Positions 53,705 through 64,000 of a stretch of 64,000 nt of DNA are shown piece after piece. Position numbers and translations under genes: made by a program. The notes under the pieces are model-generated. The model saw only the letters and a list, made by a program, of their open reading frames with translations, was not told the DNA's origin and did not search any database. Position 1 is the stretch's first letter. The number at the start of each line of letters is the position of its first letter. Source of the DNA: Hymenopus coronatus (Eukaryota > Arthropoda > Insecta > Mantodea > Hymenopodidae); assembly GCA_030762935.1 (NCBI GenBank), contig CM060900.1, positions 437,403,259 through 437,467,258 of the forward strand, written 5' to 3'.

Positions 53705-54910
53705 GAAAGTAAATAATATATACTGATATATCTACTTTTATTGAATGGAAATCGATATTAATAAATTATAGTTTCGTGACCAGCTTCTCTTGGCTTCCTC
53801 CACTTCCACTCCTGTTTACTTGCATATTTGTCTCCACACATGGGCTTGTCTCAATATTGTATGAATATCATCTAGTATCTTCTTCTGACACCAAACTTTA
53901 CCCATTCCCCATTGCTTCCAGTACATCTCTTACCAAACAACTTCTCCTATTCCAATATCTTAGCCAATTTGAGTTGCGCCTTCCCAGACCAGTTTTGAAG
54001 TTGTTTTTCCCTCACCTCCTTTGTAATAAAGCTTTATTACTTATTTTGTGTGTCCAGTTCACAGATTGCTTACTCATATACTATGTGCTTCCAGTCAGTT
54101 TCCAGTTCTATACGGTGCCAAGTTTCACGCCGACTTCACTGAAAATATGCACTAATATTATTACAATAATAATATTTACAAAGTGACGACATAATAATTA
54201 TGGGAAAATAAATTCTTTCCCATCAAAGTTAACTTGGTAACTGCATAACAAATTCTGTCAGAAACTATACAAAATATTAAACTGAGTTTTTTCTAGGATG
54301 TAAATGGGCTATGCCCGCACCTGTTTTTCAGCGCTACATTTACGGGGAAGCAAGGTCCGGAAGGAAGAGGAGAGAGGTCGCCCGCCTGCCTTTCCACATT
54401 GTTGTCGAACAATGAGTGTTTCCTTTTCTTGAGGCCCTCAGTTGTTGTTGACAATAGATTATCCAGTTTACAGAGAATTAGCTGAGTCATTAAACGAAAG
54501 AAGTTGGTACTAATGAAACCTTAGTAATAAAGCCACTAGATGTCAGGGTGTATAACGTATTTTATGTCTTAATGCTGTTGTGCAGCTATGCTTCCGAAAT
54601 TGTGCGAAACCAACCGAATGAAAACTAAGGAGCCAAGCGTTCAAGAAAACTTACGCGCATTGTATGTCTTTATTATATAACTTCCTTTATTCACCTTGCT
54701 AATTATTAAGAAAGATAGGATATTTACTTATACCAAATAAGGGGAGGTTTGCTTCTTTAGAGAGAGAGTAAGACTCTATCTCTCCTTTACTCACTTCACT
54801 CTTCTCGATTTTGTTTATCTCTGGCACTGTGCTATGGGCTATAGTCAGCATTGGAGACGCAGGGCTGGATGTACAAGCCTTACACAGGCTAAACTTATGT
54901 GTTCTTAACA
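53705..54910. other. no confirmed feature
   Basis: A 136-codon plus frame at 53776-54186 is rich in Leu, Ser and Phe because the strand is pyrimidine-rich; no domain, signal or neighbour supports it. Minus frames at 54293-54490 and 54699-54926 are likewise unassigned, though the latter lies upstream of the hAT fragment. Confidence 0.3.
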
Positions 54911-55022
54911 ATGGACACATATCCAAACTTGAAACAATTTGCAGGACACATAGTCACCATTTTTTGTTCGACATACAGATGTGAACAGTTATTTTCAATA
55001 ATGAACCAAAGTAACTCAATTC

Positions 55023-55024
<2 letters not shown>
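54911..55024 (+). pseudogene. hAT transposase C-terminal fragment
   Basis: Encodes MDTYPNLKQFAGHIVTIF followed by CSTYRCEQLFSIMNQSNS. The pattern 'YPxLxxxA..(x)xxxFxSTYxCEQLFSxMN' is the signature of the hAT-family dimerisation domain near the C-terminus (also found in domesticated hAT proteins). It is cut by a TA microsatellite at 55025. No BED finger or catalytic region is seen upstream in frame. Confidence 0.65.

Positions 55025-55070
<46 letters not shown>
55025..55070 (+). repeat. (TA)n microsatellite
   Basis: About 22 uninterrupted TA units. Confidence 0.95.
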
Positions 55071-55072
<2 letters not shown>

Positions 55073-55949
55073 GGCGTCCATATATAATGGGAACGACTAA
55101 TAATTTTCTCTCCATAGTGCCTCTTACTAGCAATGCTACAAACCAGACATATTACAAATACTTGAAAGTAAGTTCTATCAGTCTACAGAATAAAAACCAT
55201 TGCGCATATGTGTACTTGAAAGTTTTTATTACTGATGTTTATGCTTTTGTATTTAACTTTTTCACATGTTCCATTAGTCGCGTTGTATTTGGAGAAGGTG
55301 TTGTGGTGTTTATAGAGTCAATTTAATTTTTTTAAATGGTAACCTATCTTTTTATGTTGTTTTCTCACACCTCATAAAAACTTAAACATCATCTCTATAA
55401 AGCACTTTGCAGTTGCTCTTACACCGACGGGAATAACAACGAAAATTATGAATAGCTATGTACGAAGAGCGCAATGAGATATTATAGCTTCAACTTAAAC
55501 TCAATTTTATCACACTGCACAAAACTAAGATTTTTTTTTTGTGGGGATTTCATCCTTTACCCTCCCTTTCAAATAAATATACTTTTACCTATAATTATTA
55601 ATTAATAGTTTAAAATAAATTTAAGTTTACACAAAACACTTTCCTCCCAAAATATTGCACATATAATTATAATATAATAATAGTCTTATTTATATGGTCT
55701 AAAACATAACAAAGTATTTAAAAATAAACAAACAATATATGATTTTTAAATAGGAAGTGGTAACTTACGATTCTTTGACAGTGATTTATTAAATAATTTT
55801 AGGACCATAAATAAGTAACCGGTTTATTTAGCCGTAAGCTGGAGTATCAATTTTCAGGGTCTTCTTTTATTGTAAATGTGCATATCGCAAATTAATTCAA
55901 AGCTGCCCTTTCTCTGCTAGGTGAAAATTTGTCATAAATGTATAAATTG
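55071..55949. other. no recognised feature
   Basis: Strongly AT-rich. A T-run at 55532-55541. Nothing assignable. Confidence 0.35.
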
Positions 55950-56150
55950 CGGTGTCAAGACGAGTGTTTAAACCGCTTGTCTATCTCCAAGGTAGGCTGG
56001 GTTCAATTCCAGTGGACCGCATGAGGAGATTGTGGTGGACGAAGTGGCGTCTGGACAGGTTTCCTCGGAATTCTTCGGGTTCCTCTGCTATTCATTCCAC
56101 CAGGAACTCTATAATCACCTTTCCTTTCACCCTTTCGTTGTTTAAGACGA
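55950..56150 (+). repeat. tRNA-derived SINE, family A
   Basis: Box B 'ctgggttcaattccagtgg' (55998-56016), 'gattgtggtggacgaagtgg', 'ggacaggtttcctcggaatt', 'ctattcattccaccaggaac'. Head partly lost and tail short. Confidence 0.7.
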
Positions 56151-56609
56151 AATAATTACGAATAAACCACTGTGCAATACTACTTTACGTAACTACTATG
56201 GGTTTCTGTAACGCACTGATATTGTTTTATTTCATTATAAAATTGTTGTCAACTGCATACATGACAGTTAATTCCAGTGCTGTGCGATATTTCTCAACAC
56301 TCGATTCTAAAACTATTTTTCAGTACCGATACTCGATACTCGCCTCATAAAAACTGTAAAGGGTACCTTTTGTGATCAACTTGGTTCTTTCAGTATAGGA
56401 TCGTTAAGTTATAAGGTAACCCCTCTCGCGACTAATATCTGCTCCGCTATTCCCTCACCATCTCCCGGAACTCTATATAGCATATTTCCGAGCTAAGGTG
56501 CATTGGCACCATAATTCACTGTTATCGTTGAATCACGTCCAGTCAGTCAGGTGCCGCATTTTTTTGAAAATGTACTATGTACTATGTATATGTATATGTA
56601 AGAAAATCT
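56151..56609. other. no recognised feature
   Basis: Mixed composition; 56290-56560 may belong to the element that supplies the downstream transposase-like frame. Confidence 0.3.
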
Positions 56610-56831
56610 ATACACGAGATCATGTATAAGTTCGAAACTTCAGGTTTGATGTTAGAGAAGAAACATTCAACGAGAAGATCAGTTTTAACAGACTGTAAAC
56701 TAGTTGAAATCGGTGCCAGTTTGAAGCAAAACATAATCACTAAACAAATTATCTCAAAGAGGTGTCCCATAGAGAGAATCGTTACACGTGTGTTAAAACT
56801 AAAACCGTCGCTATACATGAAATGTGACTAG
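56610..56831 (+). pseudogene. transposase-like HTH fragment
   Basis: Encodes IHEIMYKFETSGLMLEKKHS, then TDCKLVEIGASLKQN and RIVTRVLKLKPSLYM. The plan 'I..(x)xKFxxTGxxxxKK.. R..LT..KLxEIGAxLxxs..K ... A.R.LKLKPY' is that of the N-terminal HTH of transposase-related proteins widespread in insects (DUF4817-like). A stop follows and no catalytic domain is seen. Identification rests on pattern memory. Confidence 0.5.
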
Positions 56832-57060
56832 AAATGCCGTCCGAGTTAGAGAGTGTCCATAAATATTACTTAATTTAATTTTAATTTGTTTAGGAGCATA
56901 AGATCAACATTTACAGCATTTTTTATAAGGTGAGAATTTCCTCGACGACTCTTGGTTCCCTCGCGGAGTGAAGGGAGAACATTTCACGACCCTATAGTTA
57001 CCTGTGTATGAGGTAACACATTTTGGCGAGTACCATGCACTATTTCATTTGGTGAGCCTG
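56832..57060. other. no recognised feature
   Basis: Short AT-rich spacer. Confidence 0.3.
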
Positions 57061-57128
57061 ATGTTTTTTATAGTGTTTAACGCCCGCTTTTACTACATAG
57101 GCATCGCAGGCGATGACACTGATGCTGA
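57061..57128 (-). repeat. SINE family A, 3' fragment
   Basis: Minus strand tail 'aaaagcgggcgttaaacact' followed by an A run, and 'cagtgtcatcgcctgcgat'. Only the last ~65 bp are present, so it is 5'-truncated. Confidence 0.7.
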
Positions 57129-57167
57129 ATTTTAAAATATCTATACTTATCACAACTGGCGATTTCT

Positions 57168-57191
57168 CCCCCCCCCCCTCTCTCTCTCTCA
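57168..57191 (+). repeat. C-run and (TC)n tract
   Basis: About 10 C followed by about 6 TC units. Confidence 0.9.
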
Positions 57192-58069
57192 TTGTGGTTA
57201 AGCGAAAACATGTAATATAAAAGCCATTGTATTCTCTAAAATTCAGACAATCGCTGTATCTTGTATGAAAAATAAAAGTGGATTGAAACTTTTTCTTGAT
57301 TAACAAGTGGTAGATAGAGTTATCAACTATTGTAAGAATAGTTTGAAAAAGAGTGGGTCGAGAAAGACATGCAAATGCAACATATTCAGATTTTCTTCTC
57401 CTAAAATTTAAGCCTCGTATATAACGGCATTTTTTCCTTAAAACTAACAAAGCTACACTTCTTAAACTTTTTTGTTTCTCTTGGTAACAGTTTCTGTTAT
57501 TTATATCTTGAAATTTACACTTAAGAAATATTTGTGAATTTTCATGAAATTAAAACAGGAATAATTTCCTGTCAGTGCGCTCTTATGGGTCTTAGTCTAC
57601 CAACCCGACTCCTGACCTCACGCTGCCCACTTACGCACAGCAGAGGTGGACAATCGCCCAACTCCAACCGATACGGGGAGCACCATGTACTCCCCGGAAA
57701 ATTGCTTTCGTGGCCGGAATCGCTACCTATCGCAGTTCCTCGCTCTCATCATGATACTGATTGGACATCGGTCCTGTACCTTAAGGTAATGGATTTGAAA
57801 TTTGCAAAATCCATAGCATGTTGGAAGTTTATACAGTTATTAAACACAATAACAGCGATATTCTAGCCATGTTTCAAAATTCAAGGGTGCTTGGTTATTT
57901 AAATAAAAATGTTTACGATCTAAAATCGTTGTTTTAATAAAAATGCACATCATGCACTTTTGGAAATAGTCTATATTTCTATAATGTACCAACAAATTCA
58001 ACGAGTTTATAAATAGATCCCTAAAATTAGAATATTTACCCCTAATTATCATAGAGTACTCTGCAAAGT
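57192..58069. other. no recognised feature; GC patch 57590-57780
   Basis: The GC-richer patch has a 110-codon plus frame (57534-57866) with no recognisable domain; 'gtactccccggaaaattgct' and similar motifs do not recur here. Confidence 0.3.
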
Positions 58070-58428
58070 GTGCGATTTATTAAAATGTAATAATTTATAT
58101 CTCAAAATTGGAACGTTATATCTAAAATTGTTTGGCCACATTCTATAATGTACAAACACTATGAAACCAATCAATAAGAATTATTTTGTGAAGAGTATCG
58201 GGCATGAAATATGTTGAAAATTGTTTTGCATTAAACAAGTTTTAAATTTGGGCTTGAGTATTAATGAGCATACGTCTATTCATTTATAAGGTCAGATAAC
58301 TGATAGTTACGACACCAAGTGGAAAATGATATACTGCGTTAAAATTAAATTTTATTTTGTTATGCAGAAAATAATGTTTTTAATTTTTATAACCTTTTTG
58401 ATAAACTTCAGATATGCATCACCTTAAA
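58070..58428 (-). repeat. Q-family repeat, copy 8, partial
   Basis: Inverted landmarks: 'ctcaaaattggaacgttata', 'gagcatacgtctattcattt', 'caccaagtggaaaatgatat', 'cctttttgataaacttcaga' and the terminus 'tatgcatcaccttaaaatt' (58411-58429). Confidence 0.65.
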
Positions 58429-58435
58429 ATTCGCG

Positions 58436-58475
58436 ACCCCATAGGTGGGATCGAACCCATATTTGATATTTTCAT
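58436..58475 (-). repeat. isolated box-B-like tRNA fragment
   Basis: Minus strand 'tgggttcgatcccaccta' (complement 58447-58464). Too short to place in a SINE family. Confidence 0.4.
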
Positions 58476-58559
58476 ATTTCATTTTTAGTTTGTCTAATAG
58501 CACTATACAGGCATTGACAACATCTGTTGAAAGCAGTACATTAACCTTGTCATAATAAA

Positions 58560-60349
58560 TTACAAACCAAGAACACAAAATTTATCATTAAAATATTCAC
58601 GAATAGAATAAAAAGGATGTTTGACTAACCATGTATATATCTTGGACTTGAAATTCTGCATATTTAAACATTTAACACTATCAGGCAAGTTATTATACAA
58701 CTTAATACCTAAGTACTGATAACTATTCTGAGATTTTGTTAACTGATAATGTTGAATGTTTACATTGGACCTGTATCTAGTACTATATATATGAATATCC
58801 ATCCTCAAAATAGTCTATAACAAGAGGCATGTATATACACTAAATTGTCTAAAATATAAAGATTATAAATAGTTAAAATGCCTAGCTGAATAAATAGGGG
58901 TCTACGTGGGGTTATATAGGAACTTCTTTTAATTATCCTAATAATTTTCTTTTGAAGACAAAATATTTCATATAATTTGTTAGCACCACCCCAAAGAATT
59001 AATCCATATCTTATTACAGATTCAAAGAAAGCAAAATACATACTTCTCACGTATTCAATTGGGATAGAATCTCTCAAATTACGAATTAAATATATAATGC
59101 TAGACAGTCTCTTTTTCTAAATATTCAATGTGGGTGGTCCACGATAATTGGTTATCAATATACATACCTAAGAATTTAGTACTCGACTGATACTGTAATG
59201 CTAAGTCGTCTGATACCCTTTTTAAAGTGAATAAAACAGAGATAGTCTTGGATTTATTTAAAAATAAACTATTAGCTTCAAACCATTCCGAAGCTTTAGC
59301 CATTATGGCTTTGTAACATAACTCCATGGCACGACAGCTCACGGGGAACCTTGGCCTACCGCCCGGCCGCATTATGGCTTTGTATGGATTATTTAATTCA
59401 TTTGGGTCATTTCCATTTGATATAAAAGTAGTATCGTCTGCAAGCATTATGATATCTGTAGGTATATTTCTTGGTAAGCCATTAACTGCAATTAAAAACA
59501 ACAAAGGACCCAAAGCAGAACCCTGCGGAACATTACTTGCTGTGTGGGAATTAGATGAACATTCACCATTTTATAAACCAATTGTTTTCTACCAAATAAA
59601 TAGGCTTTCATGAGATTCAACTGAGTATTTTATACCATAATAGGAAAGCTTTTCTAATAAAATATTATGATCAATGGAATCAAAAGCCTTACTCAGGTCA
59701 CAAAAATTAGCTAATACATATCCACAACTTCCAAATTAGAAATGTATTATACCGACCAAACTTTGTATTGCTGCAGTGGTATTATACCTTTAGAAAAACC
59801 ATATTGATTCTTATTAATCAAGTCAATGTGTTTTAAAAAAGTATTTGTTTGCTCAAACATAATGTGCTCAAAAATGTTTCCAATAACGGGAATGAGAGAT
59901 ATTGGCTTATAATTTGCAGCTTCATATGCACTTCCTATTTTATACACAGGAACTTCTAGAACTTTTTAAATTAGATACAATTTCTAATATTTTTTCGGCA
60001 GTAATGTCTTTCCAGAAAAAGACAGCCTTTGTAGTTGCACAATTTTTAAAAGTATATCATGTGTCGCCCTACATATATTAATTTTTGATTTAGTAGTTTC
60101 CACAGAATTTATAAAGTATTCATTAAATATCTCGGCAGATACTGGAATAAAATGTCTACTTTTTCCACAATTTCTTGATTTATTAATTAGGTACCAAGCA
60201 GTTTTACTTTTATTTCTTGAATTCTGTATCATACTCATATTTTTCATTATTTTATTCTCTTTTAGCTTTTGTTTATAAAATTTCCTGTTTAGATAATATC
60301 TTTGCTTAGCCACTTCAGAACCTAATTGTTTAAATATATCATAATACAT
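58560..60349 (-). pseudogene. LINE reverse transcriptase, broken
   Basis: Minus-strand pieces: linker NRKFYKQKLKENK (59984-60349); ANYKPISLIPVIGNIFEHIM and NKNQYGFSKGI (59747-59947); DLSKAFD..DHNILLEKLSYYGI in another frame (59630-59705); PQGSALGPLLFL region and MLADDTTFIS with the catalytic Asp pair (ADDT at 59442-59429); KTISVLF, KFLGMYIDNQLSW (59100-59513); FFESVIRYGLILWGG (58805-59077); YLGIKLYNNLPDSVK and WLVKHPFYSIREY (58560-58808). At least four frame changes; not functional. A 69 bp insertion lies after ADDT. Confidence 0.85.
59316..59370 (+). repeat. 55 bp SINE scrap inside the reverse transcriptase
   Basis: GC-rich insert ('catggcacgacagctcacgg', 'ttggcctaccgcccggccgc'), flanked by the exact 14 bp repeat attatggctttgta at 59302-59315 and 59371-59384. 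'tggcacgacagc' and 'cttggcctacc' are motifs I associate with a widespread insect SINE. With one copy of the duplication it adds 69 bp, i.e. 23 codons, keeping the reading frame. Confidence 0.75.
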
Positions 60350-60612
60350 CCTAAGCCTGATTCTAAGCTGTTTCTAAGCTAAGATAACTGAATCTTGTTT
60401 CCAAAGTAAACTTTTTTTCATTGTACACGTTTTATAAAAACACAAATTAAAAATTTCATAGATTATATTAAAAAAGACATTAAAACTATTTTCTGATGTA
60501 TGGTGCATACTACTTAAATATATATCCCAGTAGATTTATCCAATAATAGTAATAAATTTATCATAATTACTAGAACAAAAAAGTCTGTAACTTAACATTT
60601 GTTTATTACTTT

Positions 60613-61140
60613 TTAATATCTCATTAAAATCGCTTTTAAAGCAATGAAAACATAAGCTAAATGGTCAGAAAAATAACAATTCTGAAGTTCAACTGTGCAG
60701 TTAAGCATAGAAAAATTGCTTACTGCATTGTCTAGGCAAACCTTGTTTCGTGTAGGTTTGTCATTATTATAATTTAGCCCAAACTGACACAATAGATTCT
60801 TAAAGTTAACTACAGTATTTCTGTCAGCTGTAATATAAAAATCAGAGTTAAATTCACCGCCAATAATAACCTTATAATTTGAACATTTAGTTAAATATAC
60901 TAAAAGCTCATTTAATTTGGTTAAAAATATAGTTGTATCGCCATTAGGTGTACGATGTATATTAACAACAATAGTTTTAACACTATCTGCTATCAAAGCA
61001 CAAACTTCAAAATGCCTATCACAGCATAAGTCTGACATGTCCAATTTCCTACAGGCAATATTGCATACTGCAAAAATTACAGTTCCCCCATGTGTTTGGT
61101 GAGAGTATTCTGAGGCGTGGTACAAAACCTGCACGCACAA
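60613..61140 (-). pseudogene. LINE AP-endonuclease domain
   Basis: Open frame of 175 codons. Motifs: HGGTVIF (residues ~18-24), CCDRHFEVCALI (~39-50), VVNIHRTPNGD (~58-68), VIIGGEFNSDF (~91-101), VCLDNAVSNF (~134-143) and FSDHLAYVF (~158-166). The usual GDFN of the catalytic site reads GEFN here. The last His motif (SDH) is intact. The N-terminal part, with the first catalytic Asn/Glu motifs, is absent. Confidence 0.8.
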
Positions 61141-61194
61141 GCTCGCTGTGCCATGACGTAGGTTTTATACTTGTAAATTTTACTGAGCTGTTAG

Positions 61195-61950
61195 ATGTTT
61201 TTTACTTTCCCTACCGATACTGTACATATATATTGTAGGTAGAAAAGCTATTGTATTCCATCTAAAAATGTTGATACCGAGATTTCACCGGAAATGTATC
61301 TTTTAGTATCTTCCAAAGATGTGACACGAAGATTTTCACGAAACTATCTGCTCCCCCCATTCCAAGCTACCTTTTCATGAAAAAAATTCTAAACTTTCGT
61401 TTTTCTCAAAATGGCTGTAACGATATTGACTAAAGTATCATATATTAAAGAAATGTGCATAACAAATAGAGTGTATAATTTCAATTTTCTGCAAACTGTT
61501 TCTGAAGATCTCTTCATTCTGGATTCTGAATAGATTTCGCATAGCTGATAGTCCGTAAAAGTGTAGAACTCGTTAAAACGCAATTTACATTATATACTGG
61601 TGTTCTTTATGATTTAACCGTTTCCAAGATATGCCTTGTTATTGGTTTCAATTTTAAAATACTTAAACTTTTCTCAAATATGAACTTGTCATTCCTTATT
61701 TTTTATTTTACACCTGGCCATGCAAAGAGAACCGAATTTCGAGCATTTTTAAAATGTCAAGACTATCGCTTTAGCACTATGTATTAACTTAAGCCTCTCA
61801 TACTAATGGGGAACTAGGTAGTAAGAAAAGTTCTGCTAATGTTTTAGCATGAAGTAGATAGAGGCATAAGCTTTTGTGAGAATAGCTCTTTGAAGAACAG
61901 GTAGAGAAAACCTTGTGAATGGAACACAACGGATTATTTTAAATGTTTAG
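61195..61950 (+). repeat. R-family repeat, internally deleted
   Basis: Hairpin side 'tttccctaccgatactgtac' / 'gtaggtagaaaagctattgt' (61206-61254), then 'gataccgagatttcaccgga'. The GT tract region is missing. Then 'gtatcttccaaagatgtgac', 'tttccaagatatgccttgtt', right end 'ggtagagaaaaccttgtgaa' and 'tggaacacaac'. Confidence 0.8.
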
Positions 61951-62589
61951 TTTCTATAGTTTAACAAAGTGACAGTGAAACTAATTCACGTCTTTGTTTA
62001 ATGAAGAACTTTCTTCACAGTGGTCACATTTAAGGAGCTTTAGCCGTGTTAATACGAAAAAATCGACAGCTGTGCTTCTACTAATTATAGCTGAACATAA
62101 CCATGAAGGTTGTTTATATATCGCAGCTTTGTTTAATTAATATTCCCTGAAATGAAATAACAGATACTCTATGAGCTTTAAACAAACTATGTTTTAAAAC
62201 TAATCTTTTATTGCTAATGAATGTTTTAATTAGGCATTAAGTAGTATGTATGTATGCATGTATATATATATATATTTTCTGTTAATAATAATACATAACG
62301 ATTTAGAGTAAAAAGATCGAGTTTACTATCGATTAAGTCACACTTGCAAATACATGTCAAATTCGTAACCATACCTTTCCAATTAAATATATCATCCCCC
62401 CTTGCTATACCTAGTTATTCTGTCCAGGTACTTAATTAGCGACATCTGAATTGCACGCGCACATACAAGCGTTTACAGAATAACTCGGGTAAAATTGAGC
62501 AGATTCATGGAAGTGCAGCAATGAATGTGAATAGTAAAGCATCCAGGTTCTTTTAATTTCACAGCGATGGACCTTCTTTATTGTTGCGT
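61951..62589. other. no recognised feature
   Basis: AT-rich, with a 'gtatgtatgcatg' and (ta)7 run at 62246-62275. Confidence 0.3.
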
Positions 62590-63510
62590 TACTCATTTTA
62601 CTTTCTCTAGCGCCTATGTGCAATTTACATATTCGATAGTGAAGGTATTGTATTCCACCCAAAAATTCGATACCGAGATTTTACCGGAAATACATGTTTT
62701 GTGCTACTCTGAGTCTATAAAAGCATTTTTAGAAAAAGGTCTATGTGTGTCTGTGGACAGCGAAATATAAAATCGAAAAAAAAATTCCGTTAAACACAAA
62801 TACTTGGTATTTATGTTCATTATCTTCCAAAGATGCGACACGAAGTTTCTTAAGAAAATCCACCACACCAAACTACTCTTTAAATGGAAAAAAAATTCAA
62901 AATTTTGTTTTTCTCAAAATGGCTCTAAAGACTTGGATTCTAATACTGTAGGTATATTAAACATATTTACATTAGAAATAAAATCCAAATCTTGAATTTT
63001 CTAAAAATAACTTTTGAAGACCTCTTTATTATGGATGAATGTTGCTGAAATTTACATAACTGGTAAACTGTAAAGGACAGAAAAAAACTTACCGTGTGAA
63101 AATATGGATATTGTTAAAACACGTAATTTATATCATAAACGGTTTTTCTGTAGAGTTGACCGTTTCAGAGATATTCCTTGTTACTGTTTACAATTTTAAA
63201 CTAAGTAACTTTTCTCAAACGGGAAACACTTTTCTTTTAATCTCTCTTGCTTTACTTGTCATGCAAAGAGAACAGAACTCCGCTGTCTCACACAGCGATG
63301 GTCTTCAAACGATATGACTATCGCTTTAGCCTAATGCATTTGCTTATTTCCGTTTTGCTTACAAGGAAGGAAGTAATAAGATCAATTCTGCCAATGTTTA
63401 TCTCAATTAGCATTATATAGATACAAGAAAAATCTTTTGTAAGAATAGTTTTTTTCTGTAGAATAACTAGAGAGAGAGGTGAATGGAATACATCCGACAT
63501 TTTTACTAAA
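62590..63510 (+). repeat. R-family repeat, full-length
   Basis: Hairpin end 62596-62645 (actttctctagcgcctat / ttcgatagtgaag), 'tccacccaaaaattcgatac', 'cgagattttaccggaaatac', 'atcttccaaagatgcgacac', 'tttcagagatattccttgtt', 'tgtcatgcaaagagaacag', 'gcttacaaggaaggaagtaa', right end 'agagagaggtgaatggaata'. Confidence 0.85.
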
Positions 63511-63974
63511 CTTTTAAAATTAGATTCTGATTTTAGCATAAACTCATGCTTTAAAGAATTAAGAAAATGAAGTGTTCTTTGAATATACAGTATCTTTCAG
63601 AACATGATGACCCTACCTCGCTCTTCTTCCAAAGTGTGCGGTTAGGGGATTTGCGGTTGGAAACCTACCCTCGCTGTTGCCAAGTCTTCCACTTACTAGT
63701 CCTTTAACTAAGGCGCGATTCTCGACTTGCAAGTAGTGTCTCCAAGAAACAGATTTTACTAGTTACCTCTAGCCCCTAATTCAGGTTCGCCTTATGTTTG
63801 TTAAGGGTTATTGCCCAGTGGTAGGGGAGATCGATCCCGTTTGAGGACCATCATACTTTGGAAAAAACTATTCCTGTGCTGGTTTAGTTAAATCTTGAAT
63901 TTTGATATTCAAATGACCAGCAAGTAATAACTTCTGCATTAGATTCTACTAAGCTTATTTATTTATTTTTTTAT
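63511..63974. other. no confirmed feature
   Basis: 63600-63850 is GC-richer with 'cccagtggtaggggagatcg' that could be a degraded tRNA-like head. Not enough to call. Confidence 0.3.
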
Positions 63975-64000
63975 TTTCTTTATTCGTACTATGTGCATAG
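63975..64000 (+). repeat. R-family repeat, start cut by window end
   Basis: 'attttctttattcgtactat' and 'gtgcatag' is the first half of the R hairpin end; the copy should continue beyond the window. Confidence 0.55.

Larger units (their letters stand above)
58540..61165 (-). mobile_element. APE-type LINE, 5'-truncated
   Basis: About 2.6 kb on the minus strand with, in order, most of an AP-endonuclease domain, a linker, a reverse transcriptase and a C-terminal region. Upstream of about 61165 the sequence turns into an R repeat, so ORF1 and the start of the endonuclease are missing, as expected from incomplete reverse transcription. The 3' end near 58540 is approximate; no clear poly-A tail or target duplication was found. 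Jockey/CR1-like affinity is suggested by the domain order only. Confidence 0.8.

Noticed and set aside
53776..54186. 136-codon plus-strand frame rich in Leu/Ser/Phe
   Set aside because: Explained by pyrimidine-biased composition; no domain, no homologous copy and no splice or promoter context I can support.
57040..57450. 136-codon minus-strand frame
   Set aside because: Crosses a SINE tail and a C/TC tract; residues such as Arg-Glu-Arg-Glu-Gly come from the simple repeat.
57534..57866. 110-codon plus-strand frame in a GC patch
   Set aside because: No recognisable motif; GC patches of this size elsewhere in the window are SINE-related.

Overview
The window looks like AT-rich, non-coding nuclear DNA from an arthropod, most likely an insect with a large repeat-filled genome. 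Grounds for this are: no bacterial-type coding density, no long open reading frame, abundant microsatellites, two dead mariner transposons, an APE-type LINE, several tRNA-headed SINE families, Penelope-like fragments carrying hammerhead-type ribozyme motifs, and an insect-like mitochondrial 12S rRNA insertion. I see no intact host protein gene, no functional tRNA and no CRISPR array. A polyneopteran host (cockroach, termite, stick insect, grasshopper) is only a guess.

The dominant component is one unclassified repeat of about 0.85-0.95 kb, called R here. I recognise 27 copies or fragments on both strands, roughly a quarter of the window by my rough count. One end is a hairpin of about 40 bp built on ACTTTCTCTAC / GTAGAGAAAGT, and the other end carries CTTTCTCTA again in opposite orientation. 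The interior has a GT-rich tract at a fixed place and no coding potential. A second family, Q, has inverted termini starting TTAAGG and is older, since R sits inside one copy of it. SINEs, a NUMT and other elements are nested in R.

Layout. 1-10 kb: low-feature DNA, SINEs, Q copies, one R copy, a ribozyme foldback (1826-2056), a mariner relic (4773-6054) and a larger ribozyme foldback (7244-7600). 10-24 kb: R territory, with a head-to-tail trio at 13.2-15.7 kb. 24-35 kb: SINEs, an ATT-rich microsatellite (29445-29655), a full-length Q, a second mariner relic on the minus strand (31727-33043) and a possible Penelope GIY-YIG fragment (33932-34222). 35-50 kb: more R, a 12S NUMT (38371-38490) and nested SINEs (42.2-43.8 kb). 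50-57 kb: a TTAA-flanked inverted-repeat element, a SINE cluster, a hAT transposase remnant and another transposase-like HTH fragment. 58.5-61.2 kb: a 5'-truncated LINE on the minus strand, interrupted by a short SINE scrap that preserves its reading frame. 61-64 kb: three R copies.

Nothing here forms an operon or pathway; what can be read is the order of insertion. The least ordinary objects are the two ribozyme-bearing foldback elements and the R family.
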